Source: Solwaraspora sp. WMMA2065
GTDB lineage: Bacteria > Actinomycetota > Actinomycetes > Mycobacteriales > Micromonosporaceae
Assembly: GCF_030345075.1 (NCBI RefSeq)
Contig: NZ_CP128361.1
Coordinates: 2,790,001-2,854,000, forward strand
Length of the DNA: 64,000 bases
Reading direction: 5' to 3'
Within the stretch, counting starts at the first letter, position 1. Each line of letters begins with the position of its first letter. This document shows, piece after piece, positions 1 through 7,240 of this stretch. The translations under genes were made by a program, and so were the position numbers. The notes under the pieces were generated by a model, which was not told where the DNA came from, ran no database searches, and saw only the letters and a list, made by a program, of their open reading frames with translations.

Positions 1-531
1 TACCTGGCGGCGGAGAATCCGGCCGACGTGCCGATCGAAGCGTGGGAGGTCGGGCAGTTCTGGCGCGACGGTGACGGTGACGACGTCAGCCGGGCCGAGG
101 AGGTCGTCAAGGTCTCCACCATGCTGCTGGCCGGCGGTATCCGGCAGGTGATGTGGCTGCCGCTGGGCTACAACCCGAACAACCGGGCCGGCAGCGAGGT
201 CCGCTACGGCCTGCTCGACCCGGACGGTACGGAACGTGAGGCCGGCCGGATGTTCGAGAGCCTGGCGGTGGCGGCGCGTGGCGCCATGGTCACCCCGGTC
301 CGCCGGGACGGCCTGATCGGGGTGGCGTTCCAGCAGGGCGAGGAGAGCACCCTGGTCGTCTGGTCCGGCGAGATCAACGACGCGGTACGGGTGTCCGCGG
401 TGCCCAGCCTGCACGCCGGGCCGGCCGGTGCCTCGCCGGCCAAGACGGCGGCCGAGGTGACCGTCACCGACCGGCCGGTGCTGTTGCGCGCCACCGGCAC
501 CCCGGAGTCGATCCTCGCCGACGTCGACTGA
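1..531 (+). CDS. C-terminal part of a glycoside-hydrolase-like protein (5' end outside window)
   Basis: The reading frame is open from base 1 and ends at TGA 529-531, so only the last 176 residues are visible; a GTG at 28 is internal. The visible part starts with a Trp-Glu-Val-Gly segment (about residues 14-17) followed by a helix and a GGIRQVMWLPLGYNPNN stretch, which looks like the last strands of a TIM-barrel glycosidase of the GH5/GH39 kind. A beta-rich tail follows. The Glu in WEVG could be a catalytic residue, but this is inference. No signal peptide or N-terminal domain can be judged. The substrate is unknown, and it could also be a non-catalytic barrel protein. Confidence 0.6.
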   Translation, partial: YLAAENPADVPIEAWEVGQFWRDGDGDDVSRAEEVVKVSTMLLAGGIRQVMWLPLGYNPNNRAGSEVRYGLLDPDGTEREAGRMFESLAVAARGAMVTPVRRDGLIGVAFQQGEESTLVVWSGEINDAVRVSAVPSLHAGPAGASPAKTAAEVTVTDRPVLLRATGTPESILADVD

Positions 532-539
532 TCGGCCGT

Positions 540-1363
540 ACCTCCGGTGGTGGAGGATGGTCAGGATCTCGCGGCGGACCTGCTGCGGCTCAGTCACCAG
601 CCGGCGGTGTGCGAACCGCACCACCTGGATGCCGACAGTGGCCAGCAACGCGTCACGCCGTAGATCGATCTCACGCTGGGCAGGGCTGCCGTGCGAGGCG
701 GCTCCATCGAGCTCAAAGTCGATCCGTTCGGCCTGAAGGCCGGAGCGCTGGCCCGCATTCCGGTAGCGTCCGCATCGCGGCCCGGTCGGTGAGCCGCGGC
801 AGCTCATCGAGAGTTGCGGAGACCCGGTCCGCGTTCGTCCACCTGTCGTTGACAGCCCGGATCAGCGGAGCCGGCCGGTCGGCGGCCGACAGCAGCGGCC
901 AGGACTCGACAAGACTCGCTTCCAGCCGCGTCACCGGCGCCTCGCCGCGTACCACCACCTGCGGCGGACCGACGGCGAACGCCGTTCGGTGGTGCACGGT
1001 CAGGCCGGCCTGGCTACGAAATCCCACGCCGATCGGCACCGTCAGGTGCAGTGCCTCGTCAGTGGGTTGCTGGCGCAGCCCCCAGAGATTGAGTGCGGTG
1101 GTGTGGCTGAACGCGACCCGACCGTCGGCGTGGGCCAGCACCGCACGCCGACGCAGCTGCGGTGCGAGCGACTGGATCGACGACATTCCGCTATGGTTGT
1201 CGTCGATCAACTCGGCGGTGACGTAGACGCCCGGCAGAACGCGCCGCAGTCGACCGGCGCGTACCGCGTCGTCCAGCACCCAGCGCGGCACCATCTGAAG
1301 GGCCTGGCGACGGGTCACCACACCGCCGCTGCGCCGGCACAGCTCCTCGATCACCTCGTTCAT
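540..1363 (-). pseudogene. Broken AbiEi-type protein with DUF559-like nuclease tail
   Basis: The intact frame (713-1363) encodes 216 residues beginning MNEVIEELCRRSGGVVTRRQ, an N-terminal winged-helix of the AbiEi antitoxin-like kind, followed by the usual middle domain. It then runs into a stop after GPALRPSGRTDRL. In another frame at about 540-735 the strand encodes AERIDFELDGAASHGSP followed by a segment ending in VVRFAHRRL. This is the signature end of the DUF559/Vsr-like domain that normally closes these proteins. The family normally has about 40-50 residues between the two pieces, so the gene appears to have an internal deletion plus a frameshift. It is probably non-functional. The lost part includes nuclease-domain residues. 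Confidence 0.7.
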
Positions 1364-1472
1364 GCCCGGCTACGATGCCGCGACCTCAGCCATCAGACGA
1401 CCCAGGTAGAGCCACGCTGTGGACAACTGCTCGACTGTGGATCGGGTGGCGGGTTCCTCGGCGACGCGCTAC

Positions 1473-1547
1473 CGGACCATGATCACTTGATGCTCTGCTG
1501 GGCGCTCACCGGCGTGTCGGCCGAATTTCCGTCATCTGATCATGAGG
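1473..1547. repeat. Copy A of a ~75-bp repeat with inverted TGATCATG ends
   Basis: This segment is closely similar to 4702-4776. Both contain CATGATCACTTGATGCTCT, then GGCGTGTCGGCCGAATTT, then TGATCATGAGG. The left CATGATCAC and right TGATCATG arms are inverted relative to each other. Both copies lie just downstream of the stop of a copy of the same minus-strand gene. A further TGATCATGAGG occurs at 1557-1567. It may be a transcription terminator module carried along by the duplication, or a small mobile repeat. Confidence 0.7.
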
Positions 1548-1577
1548 GGCAGCTACTGATCATGAGGCAGCGGGCTG

Positions 1578-2387
1578 CTACTCGGGATCGGGCCGGCGGT
1601 CGTAGGCGGCCAGAGTCGCCTTGTTCGTGCTGGCATCCTGGAATACCAGCTCCCACGGGCCGGTGTTGACGTCCATCTCCTTACCGAACCCGATCCACTT
1701 TCCGGTCAGCCGACGCCCGGTAGGCTCGGCCAGCAGTTGGATCGCGCCATGGTACCGGGCGCCGCGGTAGTAGCCCTGCGGCGCGGTCTGCTCGATCCAG
1801 GTCCCGGTGACCACATTGCCGTCGACGGTCAGGTCCATGGTGAGGGGCGCATCGGAGGAACCAGGCAGACTTCGCACGGTGAGCCGGTCACCGTGCTGCA
1901 GCAGCACGACATAGTGCCGACCGGTGAACGTGGCACCACGACCCGAGCTGTGGTACTCGTACCGGGACAGCCACACCCCGGAGTAGTTGCCGGTCGGCGC
2001 GGTCCATGGGGCAGGGCCACCGCGCGGCACCGGGGTGGACGCCTGCCCGGTCGCCGACATCTGAGCACCCCGAGCTTCGTCACCGCCCTCGCCACCCCGG
2101 CCGCCGGCTCCATCCTCGCCGGCGTCGGCGCTGCGGGCATGCGGGACCGCCACAGTGAAGCCGAGCGAGCTGATCGGCAGGCCGGTGACCGATTCCAGGG
2201 CACGCGCGTACGCCGGACGGGGCGAGGTGATCGCCCCAGCCTCCCAGCGTTGCACGAGGCGCTTGTTCGCATCGTTGGGCATTCCGGCGCGATCCCCTGC
2301 CTGCCGCAGCGCGCGGGCGAAGTCGTCCTGACTCATCAGCAGGCCCATCCGCACAGCCCGCAACGTCGCGTTCGGAGTGGTCGTCAT
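1578..2387 (-). CDS. XRE-type helix-turn-helix regulator with C-terminal beta-barrel-like domain
   Basis: The product is 269 residues. I chose the ATG at 2387 because the helix-turn-helix begins immediately after it; an upstream frame extension to 2474 looks non-coding. Residues about 5-75 form an XRE-like DNA-binding domain with the RLVQRWEAGAITSPRPAYAR signature of actinobacterial proteins. A low-complexity Gly/Ala/Glu linker follows (about 85-130). The C-terminal domain (about 140-255) is rich in beta strands with YSGVWLSRYEYHSS, GTWIEQT, GYYRG and GKWIGFGKEMDVNTGPWEL motifs, reminiscent of a lipocalin-type barrel that could bind a ligand. It is transcribed divergently from a 63-residue protein across a 154-bp gap full of direct repeats. 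A truncated near-identical copy lies at 4769-5168. The target and ligand are unknown. Confidence 0.8.
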   Translation of the reverse strand: MTTTPNATLRAVRMGLLMSQDDFARALRQAGDRAGMPNDANKRLVQRWEAGAITSPRPAYARALESVTGLPISSLGFTVAVPHARSADAGEDGAGGRGGEGGDEARGAQMSATGQASTPVPRGGPAPWTAPTGNYSGVWLSRYEYHSSGRGATFTGRHYVVLLQHGDRLTVRSLPGSSDAPLTMDLTVDGNVVTGTWIEQTAPQGYYRGARYHGAIQLLAEPTGRRLTGKWIGFGKEMDVNTGPWELVFQDASTNKATLAAYDRRPDPE

Positions 2388-2407
2388 GCGAGTGATCGTA
2401 GCCCTTG

Positions 2408-2484
2408 TGTCGCCGGAATGTCGCCCTGCAGGTCGCCGGAACGTCGTCATGGAAGCCGTCGCGCGGGGCGACAATTCGGCGACA
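2408..2484. promoter_or_regulatory. Three TGTCGCC-N4-TGTCGCC direct-repeat sites in a divergent promoter
   Basis: Three 18-bp sites are visible: TGTCGCC-GGAA-TGTCGCC at 2408-2425, GGTCGCC-GGAA-CGTCGTC at 2431-2448, and GGCGACA-ATTC-GGCGACA at 2467-2484, which reads TGTCGCC-GAAT-TGTCGCC on the other strand. They fill the space between the XRE-type regulator and the divergent 63-residue gene. This is the arrangement expected of autoregulator operators. Binding is inferred, not shown. Confidence 0.6.
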
Positions 2485-2541
2485 TCCTTGTTTTCGTGGC
2501 AGCCGGCGCGACCGCCGGCGCGAGCAGGCAGGAGACATGCG

Positions 2542-2733
2542 ATGGCAGAGGTTCAGATCCTGGTGATCGGGCCACGGCAGCTACCCGCCAGCGGTACGGT
2601 CGAGGTGTGGGCCGACGCAGGCAGCGGCGCAACTGGACAGCGAATCAAGGTACCGGTGACCGACCTGCAGACAGCCGAACTGGACAGTGGATCAGGCAGT
2701 TCGGCTGTCTACGTACTCCGCCACCGTGGCTGA
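2542..2733 (+). CDS. 63-residue protein of unknown function, paralogue A
   Basis: The ATG at 2542 is preceded by AGGAGA at 2529-2534, an adequate ribosome site, and starts the part shared with the paralogue at 6172. The product has no signal peptide or membrane segment. It looks like a compact beta protein: MAEVQILVIGPRQLP, GTVEVWADAGSG, then IKVPVTDLQTAELDSGSG and a strand ending in a basic RHRG tail. It diverges from the XRE-type regulator and is therefore likely its target. I do not recognise the family. Conservation of the paralogue (about two thirds identical) argues it is a real gene. Confidence 0.75.
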   Translation: MAEVQILVIGPRQLPASGTVEVWADAGSGATGQRIKVPVTDLQTAELDSGSGSSAVYVLRHRG

Positions 2734-2771
2734 TGCGACAGGGCACGGGGGCTCGCCAGCGAGTGATCGGG

Positions 2772-3215
2772 TCAGCCGGGCGGCTGGAGAAGGAAGACCG
2801 GGTGGCGGTCCGCTTCGGTGCAAAACCCGGACGGACCGTCGCCGGGGGTGGCGTCGAATGCCTGCCGGACGAACGGGATGAACCCGAACGCGCGGCGGTA
2901 GCGATGCAGGACGTCCAGTTTGGTCTCGCCGTCGACCTCGACGAGGCCGACGGTGCGGAACCGCTGTCCGCGACCGAGTTCGGCGCGGCCGTTGGCGCGG
3001 ATGTTGCGCACCCACTGTGTGACACCGAACGGTGAGACGAGCCAGTCGAGGTCGGCGTGCCGCAGCGTGACGACCGGCACGGTACGCGGCAGGCCGGTGC
3101 GCCGGCCCTGGGTACGCAGCAGGGTCAGCGGCCCCATCGGCACCCCCCAGCTGAGCAACCGGTACGGGATCCGGCTGACCCGCTCCACCCCGGCGGGCAG
3201 GGCAGCGGCGTTCAC
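2772..3215 (-). CDS. DDN/F420-type nitroreductase family oxidoreductase
   Basis: The product is 147 residues, typical for the deazaflavin-dependent nitroreductase (DUF385/PNPOx-like) family. Visible signatures are LLRTQGRRTGLPRTVPV (about residues 33-49), LVSPFGVTQWVRNIRANG (about 59-76) and a C-terminal PVFLLQP strand. Family members bind F420 in a split barrel and reduce diverse substrates; the substrate here is unknown. The start is GTG at 3215, overlapping the stop of the upstream SDR gene by 4 bp, so the two are translationally coupled. The pair probably acts with, and is controlled by, the divergent TetR gene. Confidence 0.85.
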   Translation of the reverse strand: MNAAALPAGVERVSRIPYRLLSWGVPMGPLTLLRTQGRRTGLPRTVPVVTLRHADLDWLVSPFGVTQWVRNIRANGRAELGRGQRFRTVGLVEVDGETKLDVLHRYRRAFGFIPFVRQAFDATPGDGPSGFCTEADRHPVFLLQPPG

Positions 3216-4036
3216 GACGGGGCCACCGTGGTGGTGGCTTCCCGGGCGGCGAGGCGGCGGGCGGCCTGGCCGAGCATCTGGCCGTTGAGGCGGATCGACC
3301 GGGTCCGGGGCAGCAGCCGGGTCATGATCCGCATCGACCGACCCGGGATGTGGGTGGGCCGGCCGCGCAGGAACGCGGCCACGCTTTCCCGTACGGCGGT
3401 CTGGACCGGCTGGGGCCGGATCGGCATCGCCGCACGGTCGATGCCGTAGGCGTCGATGGTCGGGGTGTCAACGTTGCCCGGTAGTAGCACGGTGACGTCG
3501 ACGCCGCCGGCGGCGAGCTCGTGATGCAGGGCCTCGCCGAGGTTGAGCACGTAGGCCTTGGCCGCGCTCTCGTGGGCCATGTTCGGCAGCCCGTGCACCG
3601 CGCCCAGTGCCGACACGAGGATGATGCCGCCCCGGCCACGGGTGACGAACCGCCGCCCGAAGGCGTGGGCCAGATCCAGGTGCGTGGTGGCGTTGATGGT
3701 GAACCGCCGGTGCAGGTCGGCGAGGTCCTGGTCGAGGAGCGGGCCGGGGCGGCCGGTGCCGGCGTTGGAGATCAGCAGGCCGACGTCGAGATCCTCGGTT
3801 GCGTCGACGAGCTCGGCGGCGGCCTCGGTCCTGCCGAGGTCGACGGTGACCACCCGGCAGCTGATGCCGTGGGCGCGGGTCAGCGTGGCGGCGAGGGTTT
3901 CGAGCCGGTCGGTGGATCGGGCCGCCAGGACAAGGTGGAGCCCGGCAGCGGCTAGGTACTCGGCGAAGGCCTGGCCGATGCCGGACGAGGCGCCGGTGAC
4001 CACCGCCCACGGACCATAGGATCTGATTTCAACCAT
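3212..4036 (-). CDS. Short-chain dehydrogenase/reductase-like protein lacking the catalytic Ser and Tyr
   Basis: The product is 274 residues with a Rossmann fold: the nucleotide-binding GASSGIG motif at residues 15-21, DL at 66-67 and NAG at 91-93. At the active site the sequence reads VSALGAVHGLPNMAHESAAK. Thirteen residues before the expected Tyr there is Ala143, and Glu156 stands where the YxxxK tyrosine should be; Lys160 is kept. Cofactor binding looks intact but the classical SDR proton relay does not. It may be a non-canonical reductase or a binding protein. It overlaps the downstream DDN-like gene and diverges from a TetR repressor. Confidence 0.85.
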   Translation of the reverse strand: MVEIRSYGPWAVVTGASSGIGQAFAEYLAAAGLHLVLAARSTDRLETLAATLTRAHGISCRVVTVDLGRTEAAAELVDATEDLDVGLLISNAGTGRPGPLLDQDLADLHRRFTINATTHLDLAHAFGRRFVTRGRGGIILVSALGAVHGLPNMAHESAAKAYVLNLGEALHHELAAGGVDVTVLLPGNVDTPTIDAYGIDRAAMPIRPQPVQTAVRESVAAFLRGRPTHIPGRSMRIMTRLLPRTRSIRLNGQMLGQAARRLAAREATTTVAPS

Positions 4037-4091
4037 GATTTAGACTGTAATCTGGATTCTGGTCCAGGACAAGCGGATAGGCTGTGCCAAC
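4037..4091. promoter_or_regulatory. Divergent promoter with candidate TetR operator
   Basis: This 55-bp AT-richer gap separates the SDR and TetR starts. It contains AGACTGTAATCT (4048-4059), an imperfect inverted repeat of the form AGAnTnnAnTCT. TetR-family repressors commonly bind such sites between themselves and a divergent target. Assignment is inferential. Confidence 0.4.
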
Positions 4092-4685
4092 GTGAAGAAC
4101 CCTCCGGCCGACCTTGCGCGACGCCTGCTCGACGTCAGCGAGCAGGTGCTCCACGGCGACCCTGCGCCCCGTCTGGAAGACATCGCCGGCATGGTCGGGG
4201 CATCGCGAGCGACGTTGTACTACTACTTCGCCGGCCGCGACGACCTGCTCACGTACCTCCTGACCGCGCACGCCCACGACGGAGCCCAGGCGGTGCAGGC
4301 CTCGATCGACCCCACCGACCCACCCGCGCAGCGACTACGGGCGATGGTGACGGCTCTCGCCGCCTACTTGTCACAGCACCCTGGGATCTGCGCCGGCCTG
4401 CTCAGCGCCCTCGGCTCCACCGGCCGGATGACCGACGTCATGGCCGCCAACGACAGATGGATCGCCGGCCCGCTCCGGGAACTCCTCGCCGAGGCCGGCA
4501 CTGTCGGTGCGGTCACCGTCGACGACACCGCCGACGCAGCCAACGCCATCCTCGGCGCGTTGCTGCTCGCCGTGCTCGGCCGATCCGTCGCCGGGGCCGA
4601 CCCCACCGACGCCCGGTTCCGCGACCAACTCACCGACCAGGTACTGCACGGCGTACTCACCCGTGCACCAGTCGACGGATCCTGA
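4092..4685 (+). CDS. TetR/AcrR family repressor
   Basis: The product is 197 residues, starting at GTG 4092. The N-terminal helix-turn-helix (about residues 8-52) includes LEDIAGMVGASRATLYYYFAGRDDLL, the hallmark of the family. The rest is an all-helical ligand-binding domain with an Ala-rich C-terminal half. It is divergent from the SDR/DDN-like pair with 55 bp between starts, so it most likely represses that pair and itself. The inducing ligand cannot be predicted. Confidence 0.9.
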   Translation: MKNPPADLARRLLDVSEQVLHGDPAPRLEDIAGMVGASRATLYYYFAGRDDLLTYLLTAHAHDGAQAVQASIDPTDPPAQRLRAMVTALAAYLSQHPGICAGLLSALGSTGRMTDVMAANDRWIAGPLRELLAEAGTVGAVTVDDTADAANAILGALLLAVLGRSVAGADPTDARFRDQLTDQVLHGVLTRAPVDGS

Positions 4686-4701
4686 GCCATGACCTTGCCG
4701 C

Positions 4702-4776
4702 CGGATCATGATCACTTGATGCTCTACTGGGGGCCGGTCGGCGTGTCGGCCGAATTTTCGGCATGTGATCATGAGG
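4702..4776. repeat. Copy B of the ~75-bp repeat with 10-bp inverted ends
   Basis: This is the counterpart of 1473-1547. Here the ends are perfect: TCATGATCAC at 4707-4716 and GTGATCATGA at 4765-4774. It abuts the 3' end of the truncated regulator copy, as copy A abuts the 3' end of the intact regulator. Confidence 0.7.
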
Positions 4777-5168
4777 AGGTGGGCTCCCACGGGCCGGTGT
4801 TGACCTCCATCTCCTTACCGAACCCGATCCACTTTCCGGTCAGCCGACGCCCGGTAGGCTCGGCCGGCAACTGGATCGCACCCTGGTACCGGGCGCCGCG
4901 GTAGTAGCCCTGCGGCGCGGTCTGCTCGATCCAGGTCCCGGTGACCACATTGCCGTCGACGGTCAGGTCCATGGTGAGCGGCGCATCGGAGGAACCAGGC
5001 AGACTGCGCACGGTGAGCCGGTCACCGTGCTGCAGCAGCACGACATAGTGCCGACCGGTGAACGTGGCACCACGACCCGAGCTGTGATACTCGTACCGGG
5101 ACAGCCGAACCTCGGAGTAGTTGCCGGTCGGCGCGGTACGCGTGGGCAGAGCCACCGCGCGGCACCGG
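4769..5168 (-). pseudogene. Truncated second copy of the XRE/beta-barrel regulator (C-terminal domain only)
   Basis: The DNA is nearly identical to 1640-2034 within the intact regulator at 1578-2387; substitutions are scattered and few. The copy keeps the barrel-like domain (YSEVRLSRYEYHSS to VNTGPWE), but the entire helix-turn-helix is missing upstream of 5168. The last ~20 codons are also lost: the frame ends in PTSS and a stop inside the flanking repeat. An open frame to 5215 exists but its first ~30 residues are unrelated. The copy looks like a recent duplication remnant. If translated it would be a ligand-binding domain without DNA binding. Confidence 0.75.
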
Positions 5169-5222
5169 CGAGATCGTGCTCGAAGTCCACATCTCGCCCT
5201 GCGCTGCACAAGCATATGAAGT

Positions 5223-5239
5223 AGCGGTATGCATCCGCT
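5223..5239. promoter_or_regulatory. Palindrome upstream of the GntR gene
   Basis: AGCGG-TATGCAT-CCGCT is a 17-bp dyad with 5-bp arms, centred about 56 bp before the GntR start. A related GCATATG(C) sequence occurs at about 5212 and again at about 6064, upstream of the second 63-residue gene. GntR/HutC proteins bind dyads of this size, so autoregulation is plausible. Confidence 0.4.
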
Positions 5240-5286
5240 GTACTCTCCGGCATGTGAAACTTTCAGGAGATACTTGGCGGTGAACC

Positions 5287-6045
5287 ATGACAGAAACTGG
5301 TGAAACAGCCGAAACCGTCGCTACTCACCTCCGTGAGGAGATCCGGACCGGCGAACTCGCCGAGGGCGACAAGGTACCCACCACCAGCGCCGTGATGAAC
5401 AGGTTCGGCGTCGGCAGAGGAGCAGCGCAGCAGGCGCTGAACGTGCTGCGGGCGGAAGGACTTGTCACCTCGCGACGCGGTGCCCCCGGCATCGTCAAGG
5501 GCTGGTTCGCCCGGCTCGAACGGGTCATGCCAGATCGCCTGGGCCACTCGAAACAGCCGGGACGGACCATCCAGCAGCATGACGCAGGCGATCGTCCGAT
5601 ACGCACCGACGTCGAGGTCGATGAGCTTCCGGCACCCGACTTCGTAGCCGTAGCCTTCGGCATCGACGAGGGCGATCCGGTGGTGCGCCGCAAGCGAGTG
5701 CACTGGGTGGAAGGTCGACGCGTCCAGATATCGGCGTCCTACTTCCCCGTCGAGCTCGCACGAGGCACGGCGATCGTCTACAAGAACTCCGGACCCGGCG
5801 GGGTGTACGGCCGGCTTGAAGATCAAGGGTGGAAGCCGACAAGGTTCGAAGAGCGGGTCGTCGCCCGGCCACCGCATCCGGACGAGATCGATGGCCTGGA
5901 CATCGCACGCAACAAGGCGACGGTGTTGCAGATCACCCGGTACGCGAGGTCCGGTGACAGATGTGTCGAGGTCAACCGGATGGTGCTGGACGCAGGCGTC
6001 TACGAGCTGGTGAATCACTTCGATCTGAAAGCGGACACAATCTAA
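5287..6045 (+). CDS. GntR-family (HutC/UTRA) transcriptional regulator
   Basis: The product is 252 residues. Residues about 8-72 form a winged helix with the family motif TTSAVMNRFGVGRGAAQQALNVLRAEGLV. The C-terminal part (about 95-250) has the length and pattern of a UTRA effector-binding domain, with VVRRKRVHWVEGRRVQISASYFP and a closing YARSGDRCVEVNRMVLDAGVYELV. UTRA domains sense small molecules such as sugars or amino-acid derivatives. The gene is inserted between the truncated regulator copy and the second 63-residue gene and may control the latter. Confidence 0.9.
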   Translation: MTETGETAETVATHLREEIRTGELAEGDKVPTTSAVMNRFGVGRGAAQQALNVLRAEGLVTSRRGAPGIVKGWFARLERVMPDRLGHSKQPGRTIQQHDAGDRPIRTDVEVDELPAPDFVAVAFGIDEGDPVVRRKRVHWVEGRRVQISASYFPVELARGTAIVYKNSGPGGVYGRLEDQGWKPTRFEERVVARPPHPDEIDGLDIARNKATVLQITRYARSGDRCVEVNRMVLDAGVYELVNHFDLKADTI

Positions 6046-6171
6046 CATCCGCAACACTCAACCTGCATATGCATGTCCGGTATCTTAGGTCTCGTCCGAC
6101 AGGAGTCCCCTCAGCCAGTGACGTCGTTACTGAAATTCCTGGTATGGGGCCGAGACGCAGGGAGACACGCG

Positions 6172-6363
6172 ATGGCAGGAGTTCAGATCTTGGTGGTCGG
6201 TCCACGGCAGCTACCCACCACCGGGACGGTCGAGGTGTGGGCCGACGCCGGCAGCGGCGGGTCCGGGCAACGGATCAACGTACCGGTCACCGATCTGCAG
6301 GTGGCCGAGATGGACAACGGCGCTGGTACGTACGCGATCTATCTTCTCCGCTCCCGTCACTGA
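6172..6363 (+). CDS. 63-residue protein of unknown function, paralogue B
   Basis: The ATG at 6172 is preceded by AGGGAGA at 6158-6164. The product matches the protein at 2542 over its whole length, with no gaps: MAGVQILVVGPRQLP, GTVEVWADAGSGG, INVPVTDLQVAEMDNG and a C-terminal YLLRSRH. Differences are mostly conservative, suggesting selection on the protein. It lies 126 bp after the GntR gene on the same strand. It has no membrane segment, no signal and no recognised family. Confidence 0.75.
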   Translation: MAGVQILVVGPRQLPTTGTVEVWADAGSGGSGQRINVPVTDLQVAEMDNGAGTYAIYLLRSRH

Positions 6364-6388
6364 GCTGACGGACGCGGGACGTGTCCTG

Positions 6389-7240
6389 TCAACTCCGGGG
6401 CGACCAGGTGTGCGGCCAGCCGAGCAGGTCGGCGAGGTCGGCGTTGTGCGGGGCGAAGTAGCTGCCGAGCTGGGCGCGCACTTCGTCGGTCAGCTCCCCC
6501 GGCCCCTGGTCGGTGCGCCGGGTGTGCTGGGCGAACCCCGCCGGGGTGAACGGATCCAGGTCAAGGAAGCGCAGCACCCGGTCGTAGACGCCGGCCGGGT
6601 CGACGTACATGTCCTCGCTGCGCAGCACCAGCAGCCGATCCGCCGGTAGGACGGCGTACCAGCGTTGCAACTGCTCGGCGTAACGGCCCCGGGCCAGGTA
6701 CGAGTGGTTGCGCAGCGCGGTGTGCGCGGCCGGACTGCCCGGCCCGTCGCGCAGCGCGTCGGCCAGCCGCCGCTCCTCGGCGGCGACCGCGTCGGCGAAC
6801 GACAGTGGTTCGGCGCCGTACGAGCGGGTGTGCAGGTAGTGCGAGTAGGCCCGCTCGACCGGGTCGCGTAGCAGGGCGATGCAGCGGGCCTGCGGCAGGT
6901 CGGTGGCGACCCGGGCCGGCACGCTCGGGTGAAACAGGTAGTACGGACTGGCCTCGAAGCTGCGGACCCCGGCCGGGCGGGCCGGGAAGTGCGCCTGATA
7001 CCAGCGTTCCCCGCGTCCGTGGTGGATGCTGAAGTACTGCAGTTCCTTGCCGGTGGCCGGGCGCACCTGCGGATGGGCGGCGAGATAGTGGTGCAACGAG
7101 GTGGTGCCGCAACGTTGTCCACCGATGATCAGGAAGTCCGGCAGGGCACCCAGCTGGCCGGGCACCATCGTGCGCGCCCAGGCCCGCGCCCCGCGTACCG
7201 TACGGCGCAGCCGGTCGGTGGTCCCCCGGTTGCCGGTCAT
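6389..7240 (-). CDS. Sulfotransferase domain protein
   Basis: The product is 283 residues. It has the PAPS-binding 5'-phosphosulfate loop as GGQRCGTTSLHHYL (about residues 36-49) and the 3'-phosphate motif as RDPVERAYSHY (about 120-130), both typical of bacterial carbohydrate or lipid sulfotransferases. ATG 7240 overlaps the flippase stop by 4 bp, so the two are translationally coupled. As the last gene of the polysaccharide run it could sulfate the exported glycan or the lipid product. The acceptor is unknown. Confidence 0.88.
   Translation of the reverse strand: MTGNRGTTDRLRRTVRGARAWARTMVPGQLGALPDFLIIGGQRCGTTSLHHYLAAHPQVRPATGKELQYFSIHHGRGERWYQAHFPARPAGVRSFEASPYYLFHPSVPARVATDLPQARCIALLRDPVERAYSHYLHTRSYGAEPLSFADAVAAEERRLADALRDGPGSPAAHTALRNHSYLARGRYAEQLQRWYAVLPADRLLVLRSEDMYVDPAGVYDRVLRFLDLDPFTPAGFAQHTRRTDQGPGELTDEVRAQLGSYFAPHNADLADLLGWPHTWSPRS

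Noticed and set aside
2377-2541. N-terminal extension of the first 63-residue protein
   Set aside because: The upstream part has no ribosome site, covers the operator repeats and is absent from the paralogue at 6172.
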